Below, piece by piece: positions 32,941-46,985 of a stretch of DNA of 64,000 bases. The notes under the pieces were generated by a model, which was not told the origin of the DNA, did not search any database, and saw only the letters and a program-made list of their open reading frames with translations. The stretch covers positions 8,007,607-8,071,606 of the forward strand of contig NW_023998414.1 in the NCBI RefSeq assembly GCF_014805625.2, read 5' to 3'. Source of the stretch: Glossina fuscipes (taxonomy: Eukaryota; Arthropoda; Insecta; Diptera; Glossinidae). How positions within the stretch are numbered: the stretch's first letter is position 1; each line of letters starts with the position of its first letter. A program made the position numbers and the translations under genes.

Positions 32941-34795
32941 TTACAGTCACGCGTGACGAGCACTTCGCAAGTTAAGATTTTATCCAATATATACATGGAA
33001 GCAATTTATACGGCGTCCGAATATATCATTTTAATGAGATTAAGACCAAGTTATTCACCTATTAAACGTGTGTCGATATCGACCGAACTATTTGATGATG
33101 ACTGTCTGATGCATTCTTTGCTGGGGAGGATAAAATTTCGCATAGTCTAGTGAAAGCCGCAACAATGTATCTCTCCCCATCTCTCTTTTTTCACCTCCTT
33201 TCTTTCTTTCTATCTCTACTTTTCTCTGGCACTCGCATTTTCCTCATTTTCCTCATTTTGACCCGGTTTTCTTCCTTCGAAAATTACGAAAGTGCAAGAT
33301 ATCAGAACCAGTTGGTTTCGGGTCCGCTTCGAATTTTCATTTAAAACATGATAACACCACTCACTCTTTCGCATCATCTTCCGCTTATGTAGAGGCAAAC
33401 AAAACTTGCCAATGAAATTGCAATCTGAGATGCAATTAAGAGAGAATAAATATCGCAAGCGATATGAATGAGTTAGTATGCAGTCAACGTCTAGACGATA
33501 AATTTAAACAAAAACACTTTTTAATCACAAAACACACAGCAGCTATGTCGATATAAATTGGAAAACGTAATAATATGCATATGAAATTCGAAAAGCAACT
33601 GCTCTTTAGATTCTCATCGATGAAAGGATTTAAATAAATTGTATTTAACTAAAATGCAATAAATAACATATCGAATAGTTTAATAATAAATTTTTACATT
33701 TATGTAACAACATGTATTTCTCTCAATATATGTATGCACACAAATCGAAAAATCCTTATTATATGTTATATAACAGGTAATAAATAATTGATCGATTTTA
33801 CTGCAAGAAAAACTATAACGAACAAAAATTGCATGACAGATATTAATAGCGCTGAGTGAATGTAACTTAGGTAAAACGAAAAAAAAATTCTTCTTTTATT
33901 TAAAATCACTTTTCATTCAAATGAATTCAAAATTACGTTAAAATTTAAACGTTTCTTCGGACATCATCTTCACCTAAGCTCAGTCTTAAATTCTCTCTTT
34001 CCGGTTCGGTCAGAGTCAGCAAAATTCTAATCTGCCCATCTAACTGTATATAGGATAGGATTGCGGTTGTGTGCGAATGTTAATAACAATCAGCAATCAA
34101 GTGATAATCTTTTGATAAATCCAGTCAAGCCTGCGGTGTTCCCAATTTCCTAAAGTAATTTGTCAGCAATACGTTACATATATCTGTCCCCGTTTGCTCT
34201 ATCTATCTAAAGTCTGTCAATATGTCAAGACTATTTTTTTCAAATTTTTTATACTGAAAATTTTTGGAATTAAGGATTAAAGCTATTAATAATGGATTCA
34301 ATTGAATTACTTTTGCGATCGTCTTCCATATAAAGTCGTTATATGAAAAAAAAAAAAACAAAAAAAAATTTGCAAATTTTTAAAAATTTCTCAATAAATT
34401 TCGAGAAAAATAAATGTTGCAAAATTTTGGGATCCTCTCTCACATAGACTTTCCATCTTTACAAAAAATTAATTCTTATATCTCAACAATGGTTAATTGT
34501 TAACATTTTATAAAGGAAATTAACTCGATCGGATATAAATTTGCGATATGGTAAATTTGGACTATATATCCCGTTCTTTGAAGACAAGTCTAAAATTCGA
34601 ACCGTTATCCGCTATATACGTCCAAGTAAGTAACATTAAACGATAAATTTCTGATAAGAATTTATTTTTTCAGGTCAAATTTTTGCGATTAATAGTAATT
34701 TTTAGAATTAAAAAAAAAAAAAAAAAAAAAATTGAAAATTATGTTTTAATTTGCACGTTGAGCTCTCTCGGTCGGCGCTAGCTTTCATTAAACCC
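32941..34795. other. No gene seen
   Basis: One 65-codon frame at 32953-33150 follows a TTACAG but begins with GTG and has no recognisable content. A pyrimidine-rich stretch lies at 33170-33230. The remainder is AT-rich. Confidence 0.45.
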
Positions 34796-34903
34796 TGGTC
34801 TAGAAAGCTTAATGATGACACAAGAAGACTATAGATGAGCTTAGTCAGACCAATAGTCGTGTATGCCTATGTTATGTGGTCTCCTTTCTATAGATGTTGT
34901 ATG
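34796..34903 (+). mobile_element. LINE reverse-transcriptase fragment
   Basis: The frame reads KLNDDTRRL, a stop, then MSLVRPIVVYAYVMWSPFY. The block L-V-R-P-I-V-x-Y-A-x-x-x-W is the conserved segment after the RT palm in Jockey/R1-type LINEs (usually ...Y-x-x-x-I-R-P-I-L-T-Y-x-x-x-V-W). Only about 35 codons survive and an in-frame TAG interrupts them. Confidence 0.5.
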
Positions 34904-37342
34904 TAGTAGTTCAAAAGTAATTCTTGCCGCTTGTCTCTCTGCCTCCTTATGAAAGTAGATTGCATCTGCTAGCCTCGCCGTAACTCGAGAAACGTAGATA
35001 TCGAACTCTTTAAAATCGATCAAAAAAACTATTCTTAATACGCGCGCGTTATCTATGTCGTATTTAAATTAACTTGCAATCTTAACATGTTGCGCATGAC
35101 TCGAAAACTAACTGGTGTTGTTTGCTGTTATCGGTTGCCAAGCGTTGTCTTGTTTGCAATAACTTAGGCGTTCACTCAACACTCGGAACACTGTACCGGC
35201 TGTGAGTGTGCCTCTGTGCTAGACGTGCCCCTGCTTCTTTTTCTTTTTTTTTTTTTTTGTTTTTCTCTCTTATTTACTTATATACGAATTTTATTCATCT
35301 ACTTCTTTTTCTCCCTCTCTCTTTATATACTTACTGTATTAGTGTATAAGATTTGAATTTACTGTTAATTTGTTTTAGCTGAGCTTCATGTGCGAATAAA
35401 TAAATTAATAAGAAATGATAATAAAAAGAAAAAAACAAAAAAAATTGATCGAATTTAGCGAATGAAAAACCTTTGTATCATTCATTGTCATTAGTGCGCC
35501 GCTTGTAGATGCGCTGATGGCATTATTCACACATTCGCTAAATAATTGAATAATCGCATTAATTAAACGAAGACTTGCAAAAATTCAGGCTTCTAAAAAG
35601 AGCTACGGGTCGTAATATGAATGATATATGGTTTTCCCTACATAAGATTTACAATAGAGTAACGCTTCAACAGATATTGAAATTTTTGCTTGAAAACGCA
35701 TATATGACAAATTGTGGAAAGAAGAAGAAAAGAAAAAGAGTCGTCGAGATCATCGCTATGTCATTTAAAAAATAAATATATATATATTTAGATTTACAAA
35801 AATGACATATCGTACACTCATCATTTCGTTTCGGCAAATTCGTGGAAATGCACTATGTCCACTATAAACTCGAATCGTTTCTGCAGCCTGTGATATCCAT
35901 AAAATATTGAGCGTATTATCAGCCATTAAAATTGATCTAAATAGTTAACGTTCATCATTAACAGCAGCAGCAACAACAACAACAAACATAAAAAAGGTGG
36001 AAAGTAAGGAGGCTTTTAAACGCCAGAAAAGTTATTGAAATGTCACTAAATTGAAAGAATTAATGTCTGGAATGTGGGAATTTGGAAGAATTTTAAAACA
36101 TTTGATCAGTTTTCGATATTTCGCATTTATGTCGTTTGCAGTTGTTTTCCTGTTCGTGCATGTGTCGAGCATGCTTTAACGTCGTTAAGAACAAAAGAAA
36201 AAAAAAACAATTTTTGTTGCCATTTAAAGAAAGCTTTCATCGAAAAAACAAAAAAAAAAAAGGCAAAAGACACACGCACACATACAAGGAAAATATTATC
36301 GAAAGTGATTTGCAAAGTTTCGTTGCCGCACTACTAATGTCGAATAAGCTCAGACATCAATCAACTCTGGCTTTAATCGACTGCCATTCGTCAGCTATGT
36401 AATTAAATAGATGTAAACCTAGCCTTGTTTCATTTAAAAAAAAATTTAACTTTGAAAATAACTCGATTTTTGCTATGACTATAACAATCAATGCAAACTT
36501 TTACGAAAGTTTTCGTCGTCTACTTACTTTGAAATGATGTCGTGAAATTTATGGTAGCGTTCTCGTGCAGACGCCTAACAATGTCAAAGAGTATGATTCC
36601 GAATACTTTACCGATCGATCGTTCCATCGCAGATCCTCTACTTAAACTATCGTAAGGAATATCTTCGCTTTTTCTATCCTCAGTTATGCTAATTGTCTAC
36701 ACTTAATAACAAACGTATATTTATAACCAACCAAGGACTGTTTATAACCGACTATCGGTCTGTTAGTATCAGCGATAATTTATGAAAAATCTATTCATCG
36801 ACTATAATGAAAATCTAGACATTTTATGTCATTTCGAATGTTTTTATTATTCAAATCGCGATACAAACCGAATAATCGAATTAGTATACCATCCATCTCT
36901 TATATAGCAGTATATAGAGTATAAAAATCGTTAAATATTTTCGCTAAACTTTTACATTTCTACTGTTCATTTCCTTCCGTTGATTTTACGGATGAATTGT
37001 TTTTTACTTTCGTTCATATGTTTTATATGATTTACGAACGAACACATAAAGTGCTCTTATGCATGCCAGTCGCATAAAACTATAGAATATACATATAGAA
37101 AGAAGATTTTTATAAAAAAAAAAATGGCTTTCGCTTAATGTAAGTATTCTTAGACAGAATACACATTTCCCGTTCAAACTGTATAGTCTCTCTCTATAGT
37201 CATTTTTGAAAATTAATGACAACAAAGACAGACGGCAATTATGTTTCCGATAATTTCTTACATAAGTTCTATTCAAAGTGAAGCGAAATGCTTAAAAATA
37301 ATATAAGCAATTTATGCGGAATTAAAGACATAAAATTCAAAA

Positions 37343-37382
<40 letters not shown>

Positions 37383-37514
37383 AAGAACAAGAACAAGCAC
37401 TTTAATTGACTACCTTCAGATATTAATAGGAAAGGAATTATTGTTTGCAATGAAGAACAGTGTGAAAGCCTCCGGTCAAATGCTTGATAACGACGATTGT
37501 TCTGAAGAGAACAT
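34904..37514. other. No gene seen
   Basis: Low-complexity and AT-rich. It includes a 32-base A-tract at about 37347-37378 followed by GAACAA repeats. Overlapping frames at 36074-36402 are Lys-rich readings of A-runs. Confidence 0.5.
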
Positions 37515-38240
37515 ATAGTCAAGCAAGCCACATCATTAGATACCATCAAAAATTGTACATGATATTTATGTAAATGCACAATTTTCGTAAACGACCTCAT
37601 ACTCGAGGATACTCGAATATAAGATCGATCATCACCTAAACGTGATCAAAATTTAGCAAACTTAACTGACTCACCAAAGATCTCATTATAATCCAGTTAC
37701 TTCCGTCGTTATAACAAACTACAAATTCGACTTTATCGCTTGCTTTCATCAGAGCCTACTCGTCAAAATAGACCTATGTGATCCAAAGTCCCTTCATTTG
37801 ATTTGCCAACGACAAATTTTCATCATTAAATATCAAAAAAAAAAAAAAAAATAGATCTTTTTGTCATATAAAAACTTACCTTTCATTCGACCCCGTATAG
37901 GTCAACGTGATCCAAATTCGGTAAGATTCATTTTTATAACAAATTACGATTATGAAAGAATTATCAGGAAGAAGTATTGAAAATTAGACCTTTTGACCGC
38001 ATAAAGGCACAGTTTTCATAGGCACGGCTATATGGCAAGTGATTTCAAAAATTTGCGCCATTCGATCTAAAGTTTTCATAGCATTTTTTTGTCCCGAAAT
38101 TCTAAATATTCCAATATATATTCTTATAACGATTTATCAAAATAAGGCGTTCCATAGCGAGCAAAAGATGTGTCTATCTCAAGTCCTTCTGGGTGTCGCA
38201 ATAGTCGGCATAAACTTAATGTACTCTGTACAACAACTGC
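37515..38240 (-). repeat. Family A repeat, minus-strand copy
   Basis: Begins TATAGTCAAGCAAGCCACAT, TTAGATACC; shares TTAGCAAACTTAACTGACTC, CTTCCGTCGTTATAACAAAC and GACCTATGTGATCCAAA with the copy at 47.2 kb, and ends CGCAATAGTCGGCATAAACT. It lacks a clear GTCY run. The 99-codon frame at 38039-38338 overlaps its end and is not a gene. Confidence 0.6.
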
Positions 38241-39555
38241 TGTACGCTATAAAAACGCAATGCAGCGCATATAACTCGAGAAACAATAGTTTGCACGGGG
38301 TTCAGCAGTCCACTCATTATCTATCTAACTTCTTTTAGAGGGAATCTTAGTAGATGTGTTAGTGAGTCCTGACTGCTGGGTAAGGCCCTTCGCAAAATGG
38401 CTGGACTATTCAATAATTCCTGACGCAAATAACTAAAGTTGATGATAGGACTCAACCCCCGTGTAGGTTTATTAGCCAACCACTCTCTGAGATATCTGTT
38501 GATGGATTAAAATCTCGATTTTTAATACAAATTTATGCATAGACTCAATATATATATATTTTTGCTGTATCCCAGTGTAATAGGAATAAAAAATTTACTA
38601 GTTTAGCAAGTTAACTGCTCCGTTATCATAAATATGTATTACTTTGACCTAAGTATTTCTCAATTCCTTTTTCTAACAATTGAAATTGGAAAGTTTAAAT
38701 ATATATATATATATATTTATATTATATATATTATTGAGTGTATTCGTTGCCACTCTTTTAGGATAATCTTTTTTCTATGTTCGACTAGAGATATGAAATG
38801 AAAAGCAAACAAAAAGCACACATACGCACTAAGCCTTGCCAATTTGTTTGCTTTGTCAAATTATTTGTTTTATACTAAATTGATCCTGATTGCTTTTCTC
38901 TCCCATCATAATAGCATACTGGACATATGATTATTTAATGATATCTTATATATATAATGTATTCAATATAAATTCACGCGCATTGTTTGTTATGCATGTT
39001 ATGCGAAGTACTTGAAGAAAATGAACTGAGTTAACATTTATTTTTGTTAAAAGGAAAATAGTTTGATAAAAACATTCCATATTTATATTACAGTTATTTA
39101 CCCTATTTGAAAGTATAATCTAGGTTACCTCGAGTAACCTCATACCATACTAAATCACAATAACAAATATGTTATTAAATGCTTCAAGTCATTTTTTCCA
39201 TCTCTAAATTTCCTCATCGCACTTAAGCATACAAAAGAGAAAGAAACCATGTATATATGTATTTTCATTTTTATTGTATTTTTTTTTTTTTTTTATTTAT
39301 TTATTTTTTTTTTCTGTATATACATACATTTGCACAATGAATATTAGATGGTCACTGGCGGTTAGAAAGCAACATCAAATGTGTTTTAATAAAAACACAG
39401 TCATTGCTACACAGTGTTCGTTCGATATAGCACTACTAATGTTGTGATGTTAGCTGATTGACCTTTCATGCTTATATTCATTGATTGAAGGTATACAAAG
39501 TTTCTTATTCATTTTGCAATTTCGCTATTGAACGTGTCACATGTGCCGTAACATA
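38241..39555. other. No gene seen
   Basis: Starts with an unassigned mixed-composition block (38340-38520); the rest is AT-rich with (AT)n at about 38699-38716 and T-tracts near 39280-39310. Confidence 0.5.
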
Positions 39556-39981
39556 TCAACTGGCTAAGTAAACACATTTTTTAATGCGTTTTTGAATTTC
39601 ACATAAAACCGGATTCATAAACAGAGTCATTGAGGTAAATTCGTATACCGTGGCCGAAAGTAATTCGGCGATAATAATCGATGCATCCCTCAATATAATT
39701 TGTATATGTGTCCCCTGTTCTTTAAAGTCCCGCACCAACCCTAAATCCGGATCATCAACAATAGTCACGGTATCAGACGCCACACACACTTCTGCGCTTT
39801 ATTGAAGCATATACGATATTTCTGATTTTTCTACAAAACGTTCGCCCATCAATACGATTTCAATGAAAAAATTTGCGTAATTTTCGAAACTTGGTTGAAG
39901 GATATGCTGCTCTATGATTAAGTGACAAGCTTTGATAATATGAAGTAACAAAGAAAAGAAGACTTCGCGATATAAACTCAA
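39556..39981 (-). pseudogene. Broken ORF, about 140 codons with one in-frame TAA
   Basis: On the minus strand one frame is open from 39981 to 39556 except for a single TAA at 39799-39801. The first part reads SLYREVFFSLLLHIIKACH ... FVEKSEISYMLQ, the second VCVASDTVTIVDDPDLGLV ... NPVLCEIQKRIKKC. Amphipathic, helix-like composition with varied residues is unlike the Phe/Lys/Ile shadows elsewhere. No family is recognised. It could be a decayed gene, an exon of an unplaced gene with a sequencing error, or a transposon remnant. Confidence 0.3.
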
Positions 39982-41525
39982 AAGGAACAGACGACAAGGA
40001 GTCCATCATACAAGAAACCGAGACAATACGTATACCATAAGCAATACATATATTAACTAGACTTTTGAGGTTATATGACGATATATTCTCCCTACGTAGA
40101 AGAAAACATTTCGCTGCTTCTTATCTCACTTTACAGACGATAGCGATGAGGAAAGGGGGAAAGAGATCAAAATTTCCGCAATAAAAGTTTGTCCCGAGAC
40201 ATACGTACACCTTTGTTAGTTCTTTGCATGAATGGCGAATATTTTTTACCAATTTGCGGCAAGTTTTCATCTCTCCTTAGAAATGAAAACGCGATAAGTT
40301 TGTCTTCAAGGCTTAGAATTTAATTAAGCAGCCTATGTGCCGTGAAAATCGATGAATTTTTTATTAAAATGTCAATATAAATATCTGCCTTTATTTAATC
40401 CATTCAATTCAATTCAAATACAGTTCAAAGTCAAAATTCGCAATCACACAATAGGTCTATCACCATCTGGAAGGATCTCGATCTGATAATAAAAATTTTA
40501 CAACTTTAACTATGAGAGTACACAAAATTATATTCTTTATTCTCTTTTTTTTTTTTCGAACCACATTACATTTACATTTACTACTCTTTAAATATATTCA
40601 ACTGCTCTATCATATGCTCTATATTTTTTTAAAAGAGAATATCTATTCTCTTTAATTCAAAAAGATCAAAACACAAAATATCTACAAGCATTTATTTAAG
40701 TGCATTCAACAAGCAAACAAAGGGAGATTTATAAAACGAGTGAGTGGTTTATTTTAGAGCGTGTGTGTATATATACACACACTGTACCGTATCGTATATA
40801 CGGCAAAGTAAATTTTGCTCTCAAAAGGTCAAAAACGGGTCTCATAAGAACATACAACAAAGTAAATTTTACTCTCAAAGAGACAAAATTTTAAATAACA
40901 AAACAAATACATATATATATATATATATATATATACAGCATACATACATATAGATTTTGATATTTTAATGTTTGCCGTTGCTATTGCTCCTACAGTCTCG
41001 CGTCAGTTTCGCTTTGAATGATAGATTTTTTTATCGCTTAAAACGAAGTTGAAGAGTTGTTTTGTAAGTTCAAGAAATTGAAAATATAAGAATTGAAGAA
41101 AGACTGAGTTACTGTGCAGTAAACAACTAATGTGAAAAAATCTGAAAATAACAAATAAAATCAATTACAAAACTATCATCTAAATTTAATTAAAAAATAA
41201 AATTAAATAAAGGAGCAAAATAATGTAATATTTGTGGGTATATAACGGGTAGTAGTATATAGTGGGTAGTAGCCGCTATATATATATATATATATATGAG
41301 AATAGAGATTTTTGATCTTTCTAATGTTTTCTTTAGTTGGGGAGAGGGTGAAGGAACGAGGGACATTTATTCATTTATTTCATTTACAAGAACAAGCAAG
41401 TCTACGCAGATCGTACACGTGTATAAATGTCTGTTCACGTATTTTAACAGATGAGTCACAAGGCTTTTTTATTTCATTTATTTAGGTGAAAAATCTATCT
41501 GACCGTTTGCGTATCTATATCTATC

Positions 41526-41560
<35 letters not shown>

Positions 41561-43529
41561 ATGTGTGTATGTGGGTATGTTTTTCCGTATAAATACTTTA
41601 ACCATATTTCTTTCTCTTTGAATTTCTTATCTCTCTCTGTGCAGCTCCTTAGCATTTCATTTTGCTCATTTTATTGATTGCGTTAAACTCATGCTGGTAC
41701 AAATTGGATTTAAGAGTGAAAACATGAATATTAAATCGTAACATATATATATAGTATGTATAATGCATACGTTCTTTTCTTAATTTGAATGTGCTCCAAT
41801 TCTATGATCTCTCCTCTTGCTTTTCCTTTTTTGCGGTTGATTAAAAGTCTGTGTATTTGGTTTTTTAAAGCATTTATAGAGCTTCGTTATGGCTTCTTAT
41901 GAAATATATTCAAAATTAATTTGATTTATAAAGAATGCTTGAGTAGAGTTCATCTAAATGCTTTTATTAATACAATTACATTTTAAATAATATAATTAGT
42001 ATTATAAATTATAAATTCAAACAGAGTAAATTAATGAACTTATTACTCTAACGGTAATAAACAGTATAAGAATTTTCTTATTAATTAAATGTAATTTTAC
42101 TTGTTCGCATGTTGTATCTTATAAAAATTACTTAATTATAAATGCAATTTTATCTCCTGACGTGTCTTGTACTGAAGCAAAGAGAAAAAAAAAAAAAAAA
42201 AAATTTAATAAATAAATAAATAAAAGCTATAATGCAATGCAATAATGTAAATAAACAATGAGATAACATATGCTTAAGGAAATTTGTGATTCAAATTTTC
42301 TTACCGAGTATCGATGACAAAACAATGACGTCACATATGTATTATAAAAATGTTCTTTATGCAATGAAAAGTAATTTAATAATATAAAGACTGTATTTAC
42401 GAGCGCATCCTTGCAAGGCTACACCCACCAAACTGTATGCTCGTATATATGAGGCAAGCGATTTTTATATCGACCAGTGGTCGACTAATTTTGGCATTCT
42501 GTTCTGTAATATTCATTACATGCATTGCATTACTCATCGCAAATGATAATAATAATAATATAATGTATATATGTGATGCATGGTAGTATATTTATTATTA
42601 TTACAGCTTTCTTTACATGAAAGGTGACATTGGATTTTGACGGTTGAGTTTTATTAAACAGTGGAAAAAATTAAAAGGAAAATAACTTATTATATATTAT
42701 ATCTCTGCTGTACAAAAAAAGATAAAATAAGTTTTCAAATATTTTAGTGAAGTCGTCCTGTCTTGCAAGCGTGGGAAATAATTAGCTTATCTTCACATCT
42801 GTCACTGTAAGACGGATGGGTTATAATACTCAGCATTCAAAGCAATATAAAGGATATTTATTGTTCCTATTGTCCGGTTATTGGAACGAAATATACAAAA
42901 ACCTGAAATTGCACAAACTGCCAGATAATTTTCCTCGATCTAGCTTGAGAAAAAAAAAAGATCTGCACCTTGGTGCGAAATAGGCAAGAGATTGCAACTT
43001 CAGTAGATGTCGATCTAAAACTTGTTAAAAATGTTTCTCAAAAATTTCCTGCTCGACTAAATAACATAACCCACAATTAACAAAATGCCGTGGACTTCCT
43101 ACGGATTATTAATATGAATGTAATTTTCTTGCTTTCTCGCTCCGTGTTTGCCACTGTTAATAAAGCTTTGTAACAGTAAAATACGAAACTCAATCATTCT
43201 TGGTAGCGTGCCGCATTTGTATTTAGAATGGTTCGTAAGTTGTTTGTACGGTGTACGCATATCAAATACATGCGTACACTAAATTCATGAGTGCAAATCG
43301 AATGAATGAAATAAATATCAATATTTTGATCTAGCGAACACTTTAAACTGTTCTCTCAAGCACGCTCAAGAGTCTCCATTATTTTTAGCCTGTATTGCCT
43401 CGTCTACTGAACAGTGGACAAATATTCGTTTATTCTAAATGTTATCTTCAACTTATTGAACGAACCACGCACACGTTCATCTATTAAAATTTGATCTTTA
43501 ACGGATATGCATGTATAACTTTTTATGCC
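39982..43529. other. No gene seen
   Basis: AT-rich, with (AT)n near 40911-40934, 41278-41297 and 41530-41560 and an A-tract near 42187-42203. Short frames here are Tyr/Ile readings of TA repeats. Confidence 0.55.
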
Positions 43530-43830
43530 TTACACGACTTCTGAGGACTTGAGATCGATTCAGAGCAACTATTTGAATTGATTTAAGCGTATCTGTCCGT
43601 TTTTTCGCCTTGTTTTTTTTTTGGTGTTCAGCCTACAGGTCGCAAATTGTTGAGATATTTTCATGGAATTTGGCCCAAGGACGAAAACTATTGCAAAATA
43701 GTTCGAATAGTGCTAGTCTATTGACCGCTTTTCATATAGCATCTTATTTTGAAGAGGCGTTATATAAATAACTGTGTGAAGAGAAGTATTGTAGGATATT
43801 GATTGATGGACCGTGGTACACTATGGTGCT
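43530..43830 (+). repeat. Family A repeat, plus-strand partial copy
   Basis: GAGGACTTGAGATCGATTCA, GTATCTGTCCG, TGGTGTTCAGCCTACAGGTC, TTGGCCCAAGGACGAAAAC and a degraded 3' end (GTAGGATATTGATTGATGG, ACCGTGG) follow the family order. Confidence 0.6.
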
Positions 43831-44899
43831 TTCACTCACGTTTTTATAACAGAAAATTCGAGTAATAAACGATGAAAGGTAAATTCATCCATAGTTCTAC
43901 GGTTAGTTCCATGGTTATGATAAGCTTGGTGACAAATTTAATATTATAATATTTTCAGTAGACTATGCAAAAGTAAGAAATGCATCTGTAATGAAAATAA
44001 TGCAGTGTCGTCGATAGTGCGCCAGCTATTGGCGCACAATTCCCATGATATGTGAATAAAAGAGAATCGTAATTTTTTTTTTTTTTTTTGTTCGCCTATT
44101 CCAATAGTTAGAGGCAAATAACTATACCCATATATTGCAATTCACGATATATGTCGTATAAAATTTTCAATATATATGAATATATGATATTTGCTATCGA
44201 TATGAATGCGCGCAAAATTCACATTTTATTGGAATTAAAAAAATAGAAAAAGGATTTTTTTTTTTATTATTATTAAAAATTGTAACTCATTTATGTTTAT
44301 TAATACAATTTGCATAAATAAATCTTGTTTGAAGTATGCTTGAATAATGGCTTTTTAAATAAATTGCATACCATAAGCCATGAATGAGTATGCGTTCAAA
44401 TTTTACAACGTATCCAGTTACATGCACAAAATTCAACGCAATATTCTATGCTGTTTGCAATTTCATGTATAGTTTTGCAAGTACAGCAACTACAACGACA
44501 AACAACACTATTGCTTAATGCAATCGAAAACGAAATTCGGTCAAACATTATAAGCATATTGTCTATGTATTTGTGTTTCATAATTACAGCGTTGAAAACG
44601 TAAAGAATAGAGAACAACAAAGAAATTTACATTCATCCTTTGGCAAATGTTTATGATACTAAACCCACCTAAAACCGATATAGAAAAGTCAAAAGTAATT
44701 GCGTTGATTGTGTGTGATTGTATTAATTATAATCGTTCAATATCATTTTTAGATTCATTATTACTTTAATCGCCCTAAGAATACCTCTTACCAAGTATTA
44801 AATCGATATTTGACATAGATTCTATCTATACGCGGGAATTGTTTTGTTTAATGTATGTGTGCTGTGGGCGCTGATCGCATCAATGTTTCAACGTGATTT
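43831..44899. other. No gene seen
   Basis: AT-rich. The Cys-rich 74-codon antisense frame at 44396-44620 has no recognisable spacing of ligands. Confidence 0.5.
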
Positions 44900-45140
44900 A
44901 TATCTTTCAACTAACAGTTCGGAGGCCAAGATTCATTTCATACCTTTGTCAATATTTCCCATTCAAGCGTTTCAATAACGACGGACATATGGACAGACAG
45001 AGTTTTAATTCGGTAATTTTATACAAACTGAGAATGTACATACGCTTTAGAGAGCTACCGATACTTAAAGTCAAGTGTTACCAAACGAAGGAGATAACTA
45101 ATAGACTTCCCTCCTTTGTTGCTGGGTATAAAAATTGATT
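44900..45140 (-). repeat. Family B repeat fragment
   Basis: ACGACGGACATATGGACAGA, AAACTGAGAATGTACATA and TCCTTTGTTGCTGGGTATAA match the (-) orientation of family B (GGACGGAC run, then ...TTAGGGGTATAAA). The 81-codon frame over it is not a gene. Confidence 0.4.
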
Positions 45141-45984
45141 GATTTTAATTAACTTTTCAACGTATTCTGCTAAATTCATTTCAATAAGGATGCGTCATTC
45201 TCGTACGCACAAAGCATTTAATCATGAGGAAAGACGGCGAAGAACTGGAGTGACTCTTTTTGATTCGGTATTTATAAGTTTATATCACGACATTTACTCC
45301 AACTCATTTTAACAACGTATCAATGGGTGTACGAGTAAATTCCTTTTGTTTCTTGATAAAATTCAACTTTACTTAGGTAACTTATGAATACCCTCGCGGT
45401 AGAAATTTACCAGCTTGGAGGCGAACTCATTTCGGATATCGTTAACTTCTGTAAACCGCTGGGCGGCTAAGTATGACTGCCTCTGTCAATAATTAATAAT
45501 TTACTAAAGTCTAGCAAATTGCCGCCATATAATGGACATTCCTACAACAAAAGATCCGAATTTCTTATCAAAATTCCCCTTCGATCACAACAATTTTATT
45601 CGCTTTAACATCAAATTAAAATACTTATAATCGCCCGAAAGATGCATCAAGATGCATCATTCGTATAGAATCTAGACAATTGGCCCATGTTTTTAAGGCG
45701 TATGAATAGACCCTTCCGAGACGATCATCCATTAAAAATTCTATAATTATCAAAGTTATATTTATTTTAGGCCCTGTTTTCATATTAAGATGATGATTAA
45801 TTGAACACACAGAAGGCGCAAATGCCCTCTGGGGGCTTTCAATTATTGAATTAGTAAAAATAAAAGTCGATAAAAAAACCAGATTAACGGAAACCTTAAC
45901 ATAAGCACCATTAAGCGATAAATCTCTAGTCGTAGATTTAGCTGATTTTTAAATTTGGTTATTCTAAAAAAAAAAAAAAAGACT

Positions 45985-46650
45985 CAAAATAAGGGGAAAA
46001 AATTGAATTTCCACACTCTACAACCTTGGGTGGGCGTGACTAATTTTCTCAATTTTTGTAAAATACAAGTGGAAATTTATATAGTATAATACTGAAGCAG
46101 ATATCTCAATCTTTCGGCCTATGAACATCTTTGCTACAGCCAATTTAAAGGCAGATGGAAAGACGGACAGACGAAACTGACAAACATTGCTAAAACGATT
46201 CAAATTTGTTACTGATTAATAACATGTAGATTTTATAAGGTCTCTGAAGCTTATATCTGGGTGCTGCCAACGTTTGAGTAGACGTGACCGATTTTTTCCA
46301 TTTTTCTCCAGACGCTACAGGACCACCTATAAAATATAAATGCATACTTTTATCGTTGGATCTGTTGCGGTCTTTAAGAAAAAGATGAAAAACCAAATTT
46401 TATTTATTTTTGAAAACAGAAATGATCTCAAATTATGTTGTACTGCGATCGTATCCTTTGACCGATTAGTTCAACGTTCAATAACAATCTGCGTACAATA
46501 AATTTGAATGTTCTTGCCGAATTTGAAGCCGATAGCTGCATGTTTGCGATCAGGAAAGTGTTAACCACAGTCATTACACATACAGACGGACGGACGGACG
46601 TGCTTAAATCGGCTTAGTATATACCTCCTATCCGTTAGTAATGGATAACA
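45985..46650 (-). repeat. Two family B copies in tandem
   Basis: The first copy (to about 46380) has TTGGGTGGGCGTGACTAATT, a GACGGACAGACG run at 46161-46172 and TTATAAGGTCTCTGAAGCTT. The second (46420-46650) has GAATTTGAAGCCGATAGCTG, a run at 46583-46600 and GTGCTTAAATCGGCTTAG. Both are on the minus strand upstream of vinculin. Confidence 0.55.
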
Positions 46651-46802
46651 GAATTTTTTTAGAGATAAATAAATAACGAAATTTATAAAAAAATAAAGAA
46701 AACACAAAATGAAAAACCAAAGCAAGCAACGCATACAAAAAAATTAATCCGTCTTATTAATGTTAGAATAAATATTGAAAATTTTATTTACTTTTATTTT
46801 AG

Positions 46803-46928
46803 AGCATTTGTGGATACACATAATAAATATTAAAATTAATAAAAGAAAAAAAAAAAAAAAAAAAAAACAATTGAAAAGAAAAAAGGAGAATTAAAAATTA
46901 ATCAATAAGCAAAACAAATTTTGGTAAA
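46803..46928 (+). other. Vinc: Probable vinculin 5' UTR
   Basis: TTACTTTTATTTTAG (ending 46802) looks like a splice acceptor, so the start codon exon may begin here with a non-coding exon further upstream. A-rich leader with the context AAAATGCC at the ATG. The upstream exon and promoter were not located. Confidence 0.35.
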
Positions 46929-46985
46929 ATGCCAGTTTTTCATACAAAAACCATCGAGAGCATTTTAGATCCTGTAGCACAACAG
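46929..46985 (+). CDS. Vinc: Vinculin exon 2 (start codon exon)
   Basis: Nineteen codons [19 protein letters not shown] ending CAACAG|GTAAGT in phase 0. Too short for ORF finders but nearly identical to the N-terminus of vinculins generally. Confidence 0.95.

Noticed and set aside
32953..33150. Possible exon after TTACAG with a 65-codon frame
   Set aside because: Starts with GTG, has no matching donor or partner exon, and the peptide has no recognisable content.
36074..36402. Three overlapping ORFs near 36.1-36.4 kb
   Set aside because: Lys-rich readings of A-runs in all frames; no splice or promoter support.
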